This document shows, one piece after another, positions 7,963-16,840 of a stretch of 46,872 bases of DNA. The stretch spans positions 1 through 46,872 of the forward strand of contig JBJEUF010000093.1 of NCBI GenBank assembly GCA_051883695.1, written 5' to 3'. Position numbers and translations under genes: made by a program. Positions within the stretch are counted from its first letter, which is position 1; every line of letters begins with the position of its first letter. The DNA is from UBA11524 sp051883695 (GTDB lineage: Bacteria; Bacillota; Clostridia; Christensenellales; Aristaeellaceae). The notes beneath the pieces were generated by a model, which had not been told where the DNA came from, did not search any database, and saw nothing but the letters and a program-made list of their open reading frames with translations.

Positions 7963-8745
7963 TCAGTCGGTATGCCACTTGACCTGCCCGGGCAGGAGGA
8001 AAGCGGCTTCGGGGTAGTAGACCCGGGTCAGCTCCAGCCCGTGGGGCGGTGCGGTCACGCCCAATGACAGCCGGTCAAGGGTATGGAAGGCTTCGGAAAA
8101 GGCGTCCGTCGTCCGCTTGCCCTGTCCGATCTCGATCAGCGTACCGGCGATGATGCGCACCATGTTGTACAGGAACGCATCGCCCTCGATGGTCAGGATG
8201 ATCTCGTCGCCCAGCTGGTCGAGCTGCACATGGCGGATCGTGCGCACGGTGGTTTTCGCGGTGCCGCCGGAGGCCTGATAGGCCGCGAAATCGTGCGTAC
8301 CCAGCAGCTGCGGCGCAGCCTGACGCATCCGCGTGATGTCCAGCGGCACGGGCACATGCACATGGGTGTTGCGCCTGAGGGCGCTGGCGTGGCGGCTGTT
8401 GATGATCCGATAGGTGTAGCGCTTGCCGCTGGTCATGAAGCGGGCGTGGAATTCTGCCGGAACCTCCCTCCCGGAATGGACGCGGATGTCCCGGGGCAGC
8501 ATGGTGTTGAGCACAAAGGGGTACTTTTCGGGAGGAATCCGGCTCCCGGTATCGAAGTGCACGGCCTGACCGAGGGCATGAACCCCGGCGTCCGTTCGGC
8601 TGGCTCCGGTCACGACGATGGGCTCGCGGGTGGCCCTTTGCAGCGCCTCCTCCAGCACCTGCTGAACGGCGAGCCCGTTGATCTGCCGCTGCCATCCGGC
8701 GTAGTTTGTTCCGTCGTATTCGACGGTCAGCAGGATGCGCTTCAT
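7963..8745 (-). CDS. truA: tRNA pseudouridine(38-40) synthase TruA
   Basis: A 260-residue enzyme that converts uridines 38-40 of the tRNA anticodon arm to pseudouridine. The start LLTVEYDGTNYAGWQRQ is typical. The catalytic aspartate is Asp52 in SRTDAGVHALGQ, and the C-terminal GDAFLYNMVRIIAGTL is the family's second hallmark. Length matches the family. The ATG overlaps the ecfT stop by ATGA. The ecf-truA order is widespread in Firmicutes and probably reflects co-transcription, not shared function. Confidence 0.97.
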   Translation of the reverse strand: MKRILLTVEYDGTNYAGWQRQINGLAVQQVLEEALQRATREPIVVTGASRTDAGVHALGQAVHFDTGSRIPPEKYPFVLNTMLPRDIRVHSGREVPAEFHARFMTSGKRYTYRIINSRHASALRRNTHVHVPVPLDITRMRQAAPQLLGTHDFAAYQASGGTAKTTVRTIRHVQLDQLGDEIILTIEGDAFLYNMVRIIAGTLIEIGQGKRTTDAFSEAFHTLDRLSLGVTAPPHGLELTRVYYPEAAFLLPGQVKWHTD

Positions 8746-9581
8746 CCGATGAGCCCCTTTACAGCGGCTGTGACGGCGGGCACCGCCCAGCCCTCCAGCA
8801 CGATGACGCCGATCAGCGCGGCCATGACGGCGGCGGCGATCCAGTCGTTCCTCGTGATTTTCAGCACGCGCAGCCGGGTACGGTTTTCGCCGCCGTGATA
8901 GCAGCGGCTCTCCATGGCCATGGCAAGATCGCCCGCGCGGCGGAACGCGCTGACGAACAGCGGCACCAGCAGCGGCACCATCGCCTTGGCGCGGGATAGC
9001 AGATTGCCGGTCTCAAAGTCCGCGCCGCGGGCCATCTGTGCCTTCATGATCTTGTCCGCCTCCTCCATCAGCGTCGGGATGAAGCGCAGGGCGATGGACA
9101 TCATCATCGCCAGCTCATGGGCAGGGAAGTGCAGCTTCTTCAGCGGGCTCAGCAGCATCTCGATGCCGTCGGAAAGGGCGATGGGCGAGGTGGTCAGGGT
9201 CATCAGCGAGGTGCCCATGACCAGGAAAATCAGGCGGAGGGAATAATGCACGGCCTGGGAGAGACCCTCCAGCGAAATGCGCAGAAAGCCCCATTCGATC
9301 AGCATGGTCGTGCCGGCGCTGAAGAACAGGTTCATCAGGAAGGTGAGAATCAGGATAAAGCGCAGTGCCTTCACGCCCTTGATGATCATCCGGAAGGGAA
9401 TGCGGGACATCCTGGCGCACAGGTACACAAAGCCCAGTATAATGGCGTAGCCCACGAGGGAATGCACCATGAACACGGCGACGATCATCGCGATGGTCAG
9501 CAGGAGCTTGGTTCTGGGATCAAGCCGGTGTACCCAGCTGTCCACGGGATAGTATTGCCCGAGGGTGATGTTCTTCATCAT
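8742..9581 (-). CDS. ecfT: ECF transporter transmembrane component EcfT
   Basis: A 279-residue polytopic membrane protein joining the two ATPases to exchangeable vitamin- or metal-binding S components. The opening GQYYPVDSWVHRLDPRTKL is the family signature, followed by several hydrophobic helices. Coupling-helix motifs with Ala-Arg-Gly (MARGADFETGN) and a second AMESRCY site are near residues 185-230. The start overlaps the ecfA2 stop; ATG 9581 and ATG 9578 are both possible behind GGAGGG. No S component lies in the window, so this is a group II module serving S components encoded elsewhere. Confidence 0.95.
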   Translation of the reverse strand: MMKNITLGQYYPVDSWVHRLDPRTKLLLTIAMIVAVFMVHSLVGYAIILGFVYLCARMSRIPFRMIIKGVKALRFILILTFLMNLFFSAGTTMLIEWGFLRISLEGLSQAVHYSLRLIFLVMGTSLMTLTTSPIALSDGIEMLLSPLKKLHFPAHELAMMMSIALRFIPTLMEEADKIMKAQMARGADFETGNLLSRAKAMVPLLVPLFVSAFRRAGDLAMAMESRCYHGGENRTRLRVLKITRNDWIAAAVMAALIGVIVLEGWAVPAVTAAVKGLIG

Positions 9582-10425
9582 GCCTGCTCACCCTCCTTCC
9601 ACAGACGCAGCAGATGCGCGTGCAGCTCCTCCTGTGTGTAGAGATCAGCGGGCAGATCCAGGCCGCGCTCCCGGAGTCTGGCGCACAGCTGCGCTGCCTC
9701 CGGAACGCCCAGACCGATGCTCTCCATCATGTCCTTCTGGGCGAAGATGGCGCGGGGCGTATCGCTGGCGACGACGGCGCCCTTGCTCATCACGATCATC
9801 CGGGTCGCAAGGCGCGCGCAGTCGTCCATGGAGTGGCTGACCATCACCACGGTTGTATTCCCCTCGCGGTGCAGCTCCTGGATCATGCTGAGGATGCGGT
9901 CGCGGCCTCGCGGATCCAGACCTGCGGTCGGCTCGTCCAGAATCAGGTACTTGGGCGCCATGGCCAGCACACCGGCGATGGCCACGCGGCGCATCTGTCC
10001 GCCGGAGAGCTCGAAGGGGCTGCGCTCGGCGTACTTGTCATAATCAAGATGCACATGCTCCATAGCCCAGCGAACCCGACGATCGGTCTTTTCCTCCGAA
10101 AGCCCCTGATTTTTCGGTCCAAAGGCGATGTCCTTGGCGACGGTTTCCTCAAACAGCTGGTACTCCGGATACTGGAAAACCAGACCGACCTTCTGGCGAA
10201 TGCGGCGCTTGTCCACCTTTTCGCCGTTCATATCCTCGCCATCCACCAAAACCAGACCGGAGGTCGGTTTCAGCAATCCGTTCAGGTGCTGCACCAGCGT
10301 GGATTTGCCGCTGCCGGTATGGCCGACGATGCAGACAAACTCGCCATCTTCAATGGTCAGGTTCACATCGCGGATGGCGGTGGACTGGAACGCACTGCCC
10401 TGGGAATAGGTGTACGTCAGGTTCT

Positions 10426-10441
<16 letters not shown>
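9578..10441 (-). CDS. ecfA2: ECF transporter ATPase EcfA2
   Basis: A 287-residue ABC ATPase at the cytoplasmic face. Walker A is GHTGSGKST, the Q-loop region is VFQYPEYQLFEETV, the signature is LSGGQMRR, Walker B is YLILDEPTAGLDP, and the switch His is in VSHSMDD. ATG 10441 begins MPLEVKNLTYTYSQG, the usual EcfA2 N-terminus, and lies 16 bases inside the end of ecfA1, so translation is probably coupled. The longer upstream open frame overlaps ecfA1 and has no family similarity. It pairs with EcfA1 as the energizing heterodimer. Confidence 0.95.
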
Positions 10442-11271
<830 letters not shown>

Positions 11272-11309
11272 TTGCAAACTCCTTGTTTGGTGGAAATATA
11301 CCGTCCTGT

Positions 11310-11339
11310 ATTGTATCACAGCGTGTGGGAAAGGCGCAA
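11310..11339 (-). promoter_or_regulatory. Candidate promoter of the ecf-truA operon
   Basis: On the minus strand, TACAAT (11315-11310) is a five-of-six -10 box and TTGCGC (11339-11334) a weak -35 box with an 18-base spacer. The predicted start is about 35 bases upstream of the ecfA1 ATG. Confidence 0.45.
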
Positions 11340-11449
11340 GGGCTTCGGCCAAAAAAGAAGAAAGACCGCCTGGCAGGCGGCGGACGCATAATCGAAAATG
11401 GATGTGGAGAAAATGCGGATGGCGATATTCCCACAAGAGGTGAGCGGAC

Positions 11450-12172
11450 ATGCTGACGATATTTGTGCGGTCGGTGATCCTGTATGCCGTGTCGCTGCTG
11501 GCGATGCGCATTATGGGCCAGAGACAGGTCGGGCAGCTGCAGCCCTTTGAGGTGGTCGTGGTCATCATGATCGCGGAGCTGGCGGCTACGCCCATGGGCG
11601 GCGTTGGCATTCCGCTGCTCTACGGCATCCTGCCCATGGTCGCCCTGGCGGTCTGCCACGGGCTGATCACCTGGGGCTGCATGAAATCCCAGCGGCTGCG
11701 GACGTGGTTCTGCGGGCAGCCAACGGTGCTGATCCGCAATGGCGTTGTGTGCGAAAAGCAGCTCCGGCGCAGCGGTGTGGATCTCAACGATCTGATGGAG
11801 GGCATCCGCAGCAGCGGGATGCTGGATCCGGCGGAGGTCGGCACGGCGGTGCTGGAGCCGGGCGGACAGATCAACGTATTCCCGCGGGCGGAATGCCGCC
11901 CGGTCACGCCGCAGGACATACATCTGTCCGTGCAGCGGGATGGCTTGCCGCTCCCGCTGGTTATGGATGGCGCGGTGCATCGGGAGAATCTCAGGCGCGG
12001 TGGCCTCACGGAGCGCTGGCTGCGTCTGGAAGCCGAAAAGGCGGGCTTTCCCGCATTGAACGACGTGCTTTTCATGTGCCTGAACACCCACGGGGAGCTG
12101 CTGATCCAGGGCAAGGGCCGCGCGGAAATGCAGCTTGTGCAGGCTCTGGCGCCGGAAAAGGCGGTGTGGTGA
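11450..12172 (+). CDS. DUF421 / YetF-like membrane protein
   Basis: A 240-residue protein with three N-terminal membrane helices (ILYAVSLLAMRIMG onwards) and a soluble C-terminal part. Family landmarks are RIMGQRQVGQLQPFE and then IAELAATPM; the C-terminal portion begins QPTVLIRNGVV, and LRRSGVDLNDLMEGIR follows. YetF-like proteins are common in spore-forming Firmicutes but have no assigned reaction. An AGAGGTG ribosome site precedes the ATG. The next gene, a DUF4363 protein, begins one base after the stop, a pairing seen repeatedly in Clostridia. Confidence 0.88.
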   Translation: MLTIFVRSVILYAVSLLAMRIMGQRQVGQLQPFEVVVVIMIAELAATPMGGVGIPLLYGILPMVALAVCHGLITWGCMKSQRLRTWFCGQPTVLIRNGVVCEKQLRRSGVDLNDLMEGIRSSGMLDPAEVGTAVLEPGGQINVFPRAECRPVTPQDIHLSVQRDGLPLPLVMDGAVHRENLRRGGLTERWLRLEAEKAGFPALNDVLFMCLNTHGELLIQGKGRAEMQLVQALAPEKAVW

Positions 12173-12173
12173 C

Positions 12174-12557
12174 ATGCGGACAGGGCTATGGATTTCGCTG
12201 GTGCTCCTTGCGGTGACGATCGGCTGCGGCGTGTATTCCGCCCATGGGATTCGGCAGGTGTCCGAGCGGTACGTTTCGGCAGCGGAGGAGCTGCAGAGCA
12301 TGACCGAGCACCGGGAATGGGCGCGGGCAGCCGAGACGGTGGCGGCCTATCAGGAAAGCTGGGAAAAAACGGTGCCGCTCCTGCAGATGCTCATTAATCA
12401 CGAGGACACGGACAACGTCACGCTTTCCATCGTGCAGCTGCGCGCCGCCATCCGGGCGGAGGATCAGGCCGGGTGCTTCATGGCCTGCGCGGAGCTGCGG
12501 GAAAACGCGCAGCACCTGTATCACCGGGACGCCTTCACGCTGGCGAACGTGCTGTAA
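12174..12557 (+). CDS. DUF4363-like small membrane-anchored protein
   Basis: A 127-residue protein with one N-terminal hydrophobic helix (about residues 4-22) and a helical extracytoplasmic domain with Trp-containing stretches (EHREWARAAETVAAYQESWEK). It fits the DUF4363 family, which often follows DUF421. The start at 12174 gives the membrane helix directly and lies one base after the upstream stop; a more upstream frame start overlaps DUF421 and is less likely. Function is unknown. The stop is only 3 bases from the convergent phosphoesterase stop, so there is no room for a terminator between them. Confidence 0.75.
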   Translation: MRTGLWISLVLLAVTIGCGVYSAHGIRQVSERYVSAAEELQSMTEHREWARAAETVAAYQESWEKTVPLLQMLINHEDTDNVTLSIVQLRAAIRAEDQAGCFMACAELRENAQHLYHRDAFTLANVL

Positions 12558-12560
12558 GCG

Positions 12561-13469
12561 TTAATCCTTGGGCGTGATGGTGATCAGGTGAATCTGCGGG
12601 CGGCAGAACAGGCGGATGGGCACCACGGAGGTTCCCACGCCACGGCTGATGAGCAGGTCGCTGCGGTTCTGCCGGAGCCAGCCCGAGCGGTACTGGGCGC
12701 TCACGCCGTCATCGCGCAGCCGCTCGCCGAACAGGGCGATCTGCCCGCCATGGGTGTGACCGAACAGCCCCAGATCAAACCAGCGGAGATTGCGGTTCAT
12801 ATCCACCGCAGCCAGGGCCTCCGGAATGACGGCGGGCGTGTGGCTCAGGAAGATGACATAATCCTCCTGACGCACCTGCGAGGCTACGCCTGCGATGTCC
12901 GGGTGGCCGTTGTTCGCATCGTCGATGCCCGCGATGTAGAGGGTACCGGCGCCGATGCGCACAGGAGCGACGGCGTTGACCAGCGGGGTGACGTTTGCGG
13001 ATTGCATGGCGGCCTTGAGCTGCGACAGGTTGCTCTCGGGGGTGGTGCGGTCGTGGTTGCCGACGACGGCATAGACGCCGTATCGCGCGTGAATGCGCGG
13101 GATCGTCTTGAAAAAGCTGATGGCTCCGGCGCTGTCCTCGGCATAGTCGCCGCCCAGCAGCACGATATCCGCATTGAGCTGATTGACGCGGGTGATCAGC
13201 GAGGCGACCCGGCTGCTGCCGAAGCTGCCGCCCTTGTGGATGTCGGTCAGGTAGACGATGCGTACCTCGCCGATGCTCCGGGGAAAATCCTCGGCTTTCA
13301 GCGTGACGCTTTCCGTTTCCAGCAGGTACGGTTCGATGAATGGCCACGCGAGCGCAAGGAGCAGCAGGAGAACGCTCAGGACGAGCAGAAGCCTGCGCAG
13401 CCGGTGCGGGGGCGGCACATATTCACCGGCGTGACGCCCGGGCTCGGTGGAATATCCGGGAAAGAGCAT
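12561..13469 (-). CDS. Membrane-anchored calcineurin-like metallophosphoesterase
   Basis: A 302-residue protein with a basic segment and one membrane helix at about residues 26-45, placing the catalytic domain outside the membrane. The metallophosphoesterase motifs occur in order: YLTDIHKGG (Asp76, His78), LLGGDYAED, VVGNHDRTT, FLSHTP and FGHTHGGQI. This matches the YkuE/YaeI group acting on phosphate esters, possibly lipid substrates; the actual substrate is unknown. GGAGG lies 5 bases before the ATG. It follows the AEC permease gene by 19 bases and is likely co-transcribed. Confidence 0.9.
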   Translation of the reverse strand: MLFPGYSTEPGRHAGEYVPPPHRLRRLLLVLSVLLLLLALAWPFIEPYLLETESVTLKAEDFPRSIGEVRIVYLTDIHKGGSFGSSRVASLITRVNQLNADIVLLGGDYAEDSAGAISFFKTIPRIHARYGVYAVVGNHDRTTPESNLSQLKAAMQSANVTPLVNAVAPVRIGAGTLYIAGIDDANNGHPDIAGVASQVRQEDYVIFLSHTPAVIPEALAAVDMNRNLRWFDLGLFGHTHGGQIALFGERLRDDGVSAQYRSGWLRQNRSDLLISRGVGTSVVPIRLFCRPQIHLITITPKD

Positions 13470-13488
13470 GAGAACCTCCTTGGATGCG

Positions 13489-14385
13489 TCATACGGGGAG
13501 CAGGAGCAGCATCAGCGGCACGGTGGCCATCGAGAGCGCCGTGGATAGCGCGACGCCGCGGGAAGCCAGCTCCCGGTCGCAGTCGAAGGCCTCGCTCTGC
13601 ATGGCGGTCAGCGCCGCGCAGGGCATCGCCGTGCACACAAAGACCGATTTGACGACCATCCCGGGCAGCGGCGTGAGGAACAGCAGCAGAATCATCGCAG
13701 GGAAAACGAGCAGCCGCAGCATGCAGACAGTCAGCAGCTTCACATCCTTCAAATGGGCCGGGCGCAGGCTGATCAGGCGCGCGCCGATGACGAACATGGC
13801 GACCGGTGTGGTGACGCTGCCCATCATGTCCAGCGCGTTGTTGAGGAAGCCCGGCAGCCGCAGTCCCGTCAGGAACAGGAGAAGACCGACCGCGATGGCG
13901 ATCAGGGAAGGATTGGTCAGCAAACGGCGGGGCTGCATGGCTTTTGTGCCCCCGTAATAGTATGCGCCCAGCGTCCAGCACATCAGGTTGAAGGCTGCCA
14001 CGAACACCACCGCGTAGATCAGCGCGCCGTCGCCCAGGGCTGCGGTGATGACGGGATAGCCCATGTAGCCGCAGTTGGACACCATGGCCAGATTCGTCAG
14101 CACGCTGCGGCGCTGCTGCGGTTCCTTCCGGAACAGGCGGAAGGAAATCGCGCCGAACAGGGCGATGGTTGCGCAGGTCAGCCCGAAGACCCACGCCAGC
14201 TCGCTGATCAGCTGCGGATCGGCGTTTTGCTGGAGCTTGAAAACGATCATGGCGGGCTGGGCGAAGCAGAGCACCAGCTTGTTCAGCCCCTTCAGCCCGC
14301 TGTCATCAACAATATGGAATCCCGCTGCCCCAAGCCCTGCCAGCATCAGCAGAAACAGGGACAGCACCTGCCACAGTGCAGTCAT
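13489..14385 (-). CDS. AEC-family permease
   Basis: A 298-residue integral membrane protein with about ten hydrophobic helices in two halves, the auxin efflux carrier fold. Characteristic stretches are GLNKLVLCFAQPAMIVFKL, ALDMMGSVTTPVAMFVIGA and, between them, ISNCGYMGYP-like wording (MVSNCGYMGYPVITA). Bacterial members export or exchange organic acids or amino acids; specificity cannot be predicted. GGAGG sits 5 bases before the ATG. The promoter region overlaps that of the divergent flavin-reductase-like gene, suggesting shared control. Confidence 0.9.
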   Translation of the reverse strand: MTALWQVLSLFLLMLAGLGAAGFHIVDDSGLKGLNKLVLCFAQPAMIVFKLQQNADPQLISELAWVFGLTCATIALFGAISFRLFRKEPQQRRSVLTNLAMVSNCGYMGYPVITAALGDGALIYAVVFVAAFNLMCWTLGAYYYGGTKAMQPRRLLTNPSLIAIAVGLLLFLTGLRLPGFLNNALDMMGSVTTPVAMFVIGARLISLRPAHLKDVKLLTVCMLRLLVFPAMILLLFLTPLPGMVVKSVFVCTAMPCAALTAMQSEAFDCDRELASRGVALSTALSMATVPLMLLLLPV

Positions 14386-14415
14386 ATGTACCTCCGCAAT
14401 GCGCGTATGAATGAG

Positions 14416-14444
14416 TTGACATCAGTCCTTCGATATTGTACACT
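14416..14444 (+). promoter_or_regulatory. Promoter of flavin-reductase-like gene
   Basis: A perfect TTGACA -35 box (14416-14421), a 17-base spacer and TACACT as -10 (14439-14444). The predicted leader to ATG 14483 is about 30 bases. Confidence 0.7.
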
Positions 14445-14463
14445 ATTTGTGTCAGATATACAA
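14435..14463 (-). promoter_or_regulatory. Divergent promoter of the AEC permease operon
   Basis: On the minus strand, TTGTAT (14463-14458), a 17-base spacer and TACAAT (14440-14435). The -10 box shares two bases with the plus-strand -10 box, so the two promoters occupy the same DNA face-on. Confidence 0.5.
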
Positions 14464-14482
14464 GAACGGAGTGGATGATGCG

Positions 14483-15094
14483 ATGAACGGCTTCCGAACC
14501 TTTGATCCCTGCACCCTGCTTGCGCCGGTTCCGGCGGTGATGGTTTCCTGCGCCTGCCCGGAAACGGATCCCAGGCCCAATATCATCACCATCGCCTGGG
14601 CCGGCACCGTCAACAGCGAACCTCCCATGGTGTCCGTGAGCATCCGCAAAAACCGCTACAGCCATGATCTGGTGCAGCGCAGCGGGGAGTTTGTTGTCAA
14701 TCTGGTGGACGAGGCGCATTGCAGGGCGGTGGATTTCTGCGGCGTGCGCTCCGGCAAGGATGTGGACAAGTGGCAGTCGTGCGGTCTGACGCCCATGCAG
14801 GCTATCGGCATGGAACATGCGCCCGCCATCGCCGAGTGCCCGGCCTATCTGGCCTGCAAGGTGCGACAGGTGATCGAGCTGGGCAGCCATGATCTGTTCA
14901 TCGGCGAGGTTGTGGGCGTTCAGGTGCGGGACGATCTCTTTGCGCAGGACGGCTCGCTGCATCTGGAAAGAGCCGGACTGGTGACCTACAACCACGGCGT
15001 GTACCAGCGCGCGGAGGAGGTTCTGGGCTTCTTCGGCTATTCCGTGGCGCGTCCGGAGGTGCTGGAGCGCCGGATGAAGGCTTATGGGAAATAA
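14483..15094 (+). CDS. Flavin reductase family protein
   Basis: A 203-residue split-barrel FMN-binding protein. The family pattern is PVPAVMVSCACPE, then NIITIAWAGTVNSEPPMVSVSIR, RYSHDLVQRSGEFVVNLV, and a C-terminal LVTYNHGVY. It likely binds FMN and moves electrons from NAD(P)H or acts on an unidentified small molecule. ATG 14483 is favoured because GGAGTGG lies 8-9 bases upstream and a consensus-like promoter precedes it. It is only distantly similar in wording to the other flavin-reductase-like protein at 4014-4655. A long hairpin terminator lies 18 bases beyond the stop. Confidence 0.88.
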   Translation: MNGFRTFDPCTLLAPVPAVMVSCACPETDPRPNIITIAWAGTVNSEPPMVSVSIRKNRYSHDLVQRSGEFVVNLVDEAHCRAVDFCGVRSGKDVDKWQSCGLTPMQAIGMEHAPAIAECPAYLACKVRQVIELGSHDLFIGEVVGVQVRDDLFAQDGSLHLERAGLVTYNHGVYQRAEEVLGFFGYSVARPEVLERRMKAYGK

Positions 15095-15112
15095 CTGCGT
15101 TCGGCGCATCCG

Positions 15113-15159
15113 AAAACGCCTTTCGTTCCTGCGTGTCCACAGGAATAGGAAAGGCGTTT
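15113..15159. terminator. Long bidirectional hairpin terminator
   Basis: AAACGCCTTTC (ending 15124) pairs with GAAAGGCGTTT (15149-15159), and an inner TTCCTG/CAGGAA stem extends the hairpin. It sits between the convergent flavin-reductase-like and GNAT genes, with A-runs on one side and T-runs on the other. Confidence 0.8.
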
Positions 15160-15173
15160 GTTCATCTTCGTTG

Positions 15174-15830
15174 TCAGGGCACCGGCGCCCTGTCGCGTTC
15201 ATCGGGATGGGCTTTGAGCCAGTCGCGCCGCAGGATGGCCCACATCTCCACGTCCATGAATTCGCCCTTGTTCCAGATGCGCTGGCGCAGATGCCCCTCG
15301 TGGGACATGCCGCATTTTTCCATGACGCGGCCGCTGGACGGGTTGGCGGAGAAGTGCTGCGCCTCCACGCGGTGGAGCCTGAGCACCGTGAAGACCTCCT
15401 TCAGCACGGCCTGCAGCGCTTCGGTCATCATGCCCCGGTTCCAATGGCTCCGGGCCAGGCTGTAGCCGACCTCGACCGTGCTGTTCTCGGCGGAAAAGGA
15501 CATGAAGCCGATGGTGCCGATGGCCTTGCCCGACGCCCTCTCCACGATGCACCAGCTGGACGGCTCCCCAAGCCGGTACTGCTGCAGGACATAGCGGATG
15601 TAGGCCTTCGTATCCCAGACGGAGCGGTGTGCCGTCCACAGCACATGGCGGGCGACCTCCGGATCCCTGGAGTACTCGTAGAGATCGCCGGCGTCCTTCA
15701 TGGTCATCCGCCGCAGGGTCAGACGTGGCGTGTCAATGACCGGCAGACGGGCGAAGTATTCCGCCGGGCTGTCCGGCTGCCCGGCCGGGGTGACCAGCCA
15801 TGACAGCAGCGTGCGCTTCCGCTCAGCCAT
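15174..15830 (-). CDS. GNAT acetyltransferase (RimJ/RimL type)
   Basis: A 218-residue acetyl-CoA-dependent N-acetyltransferase. TPRLTLRRMTMKDAGDLYEY is the usual RimJ/RimL opening, followed by GTIGFMSFSAENSTVEVGYSL and the acetyl-CoA-binding HWNRGMMTEAL region. ANPSSGRVMEKCGMSHEG is the C-terminal signature of the subfamily. The substrate is unknown; ribosomal-protein N-termini or small amines are typical. About 30 extra N-terminal residues precede the domain. The ATG overlaps the end of a small membrane-protein gene by 8 bases, so they are translationally coupled. Confidence 0.9.
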   Translation of the reverse strand: MAERKRTLLSWLVTPAGQPDSPAEYFARLPVIDTPRLTLRRMTMKDAGDLYEYSRDPEVARHVLWTAHRSVWDTKAYIRYVLQQYRLGEPSSWCIVERASGKAIGTIGFMSFSAENSTVEVGYSLARSHWNRGMMTEALQAVLKEVFTVLRLHRVEAQHFSANPSSGRVMEKCGMSHEGHLRQRIWNKGEFMDVEMWAILRRDWLKAHPDERDRAPVP

Positions 15831-15999
15831 GTATCAGGCGTTCCGCCAGCGCCCATGAGGGATTCCCGGGCCGCGGCGGCACAGGGATCCCGTTGTTCAT
15901 GCTGCCGTAGATCATCAGGAACAGACCGGTCAGCAGGATCAGGATCATGAGGGCCATGAACACGGCATACAGCGGGTGAGCAGGTTCTTTCTTCGCCAT
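15823..15999 (-). CDS. Small single-pass membrane protein, unknown
   Basis: A 58-residue protein with a basic N-terminus (MAKKEPAHPLY), one strongly hydrophobic helix (VFMALMILILLTGLFLMIYG) and a proline-rich outer tail. No family is recognised. ATG 15999 is supported by AAAGGAG upstream; a longer in-frame start at 16044 lacks such a site. It overlaps the GNAT gene, so the two are expressed together; whether they cooperate is unknown. Confidence 0.65.
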   Translation of the reverse strand: MAKKEPAHPLYAVFMALMILILLTGLFLMIYGSMNNGIPVPPRPGNPSWALAERLIHG

Positions 16000-16095
16000 G
16001 GAACGCTCCTTTCCGGGATAGGCTTCCAAATCAGGATGAAACATATCCGCAATATTTTTGAAATATTTTGTTGCGCCGGGAAGAATCGGCTTGTA

Positions 16096-16662
16096 TTACT
16101 CGTTGATATGGACGGAAGCGGTATGACGCGTCCAGGCCATCAGGATGGCCAGCGCGGTTTTCCCATCGCGGAAGGTGCCGTCCATGACCCTGGCAGCGGC
16201 TTCGGCCAGCGGCATCCGGGTGGTGGCGACGAATTCGTCCTCGTCCGGATGGGTATCGCCCTGATGCAGACCGGTGGCAAGGTAAATGTGGATGCGCTCG
16301 TTGCAGAAGCCGGGCGTGGTTTCCAGCACGGTCAGCTTCTCCCAGTGATCGGCCAGCAGTCCGGTTTCCTCGGATAGCTCGCGCCGGGCGCACTCGAAGG
16401 GATCCTCCTGGGCGCTGTCCAGCTTGCCCGCGGGGATCTCGAGGGTCAGACGGTGGACGGGGGCGCGGTACTGGTGCACGAGAATGACGTTGTTCTCCTC
16501 GTCCAGCGCGACCACGGCGGATGCGCCGGGATGGCAGGCAACCTCGCGCAGGGCGGTGCGGCCGTTGGGAAGCTCCACGTTCCAGTGCTCCAGACGGATG
16601 ATTTTGCCCTCAAAGACAACCTTGCCGTCGATGTACTTTTCGGTCAGGTTCATTTCGCTCAT
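16096..16662 (-). CDS. Nudix hydrolase, ADP-ribose pyrophosphatase type
   Basis: A 188-residue Nudix enzyme that probably hydrolyses ADP-ribose or related nucleoside diphosphate sugars. GASAVVALDEENNVILVHQYR leads to EIPAGKLDS and the Nudix box ending in RRELSEETGL; compared with the consensus there is one extra residue between the box glycine and the first glutamate. FYxTPGF-like wording (LETTPGFCNE) after the box is typical of ADP-ribose pyrophosphatases. AGGAGG lies 7 bases before the ATG. It is transcribed in the same direction as the small membrane protein and GNAT genes, 96 bases upstream of them. Confidence 0.9.
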   Translation of the reverse strand: MSEMNLTEKYIDGKVVFEGKIIRLEHWNVELPNGRTALREVACHPGASAVVALDEENNVILVHQYRAPVHRLTLEIPAGKLDSAQEDPFECARRELSEETGLLADHWEKLTVLETTPGFCNERIHIYLATGLHQGDTHPDEDEFVATTRMPLAEAAARVMDGTFRDGKTALAILMAWTRHTASVHINE

Positions 16663-16799
16663 GGGAATGCCTCCTGAATGGTATGATCAATTTGGTGAGA
16701 CTGAATCTCTTTCTATCACATTCGACACGCCGGTGGCAGATTCCTGCATGGATGGAAAAGTTCGACATCCGCTGAAAGGGCAGCCTGCCGCGATCACTA

Positions 16800-16805
16800 T
16801 ATAAT
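16800..16805 (+). promoter_or_regulatory. Candidate -10 box for the MucBP-SH3 surface protein
   Basis: A perfect TATAAT lies 35 bases upstream of ATG 16841, but no good -35 box sits at the normal distance, so this promoter may need an activator. The rest of the 178-base gap to the Nudix gene shows no gene. Confidence 0.45.
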
Positions 16806-16840
16806 AGGATGCCTCTATTTTTTCCAAGGAGGGAATCGCC

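Noticed and set aside
8083..9641. Plus-strand frames opposite truA and the ecf genes
   Set aside because: Both truA and the ecf genes are unambiguous on the minus strand; the opposite frames have no family features.
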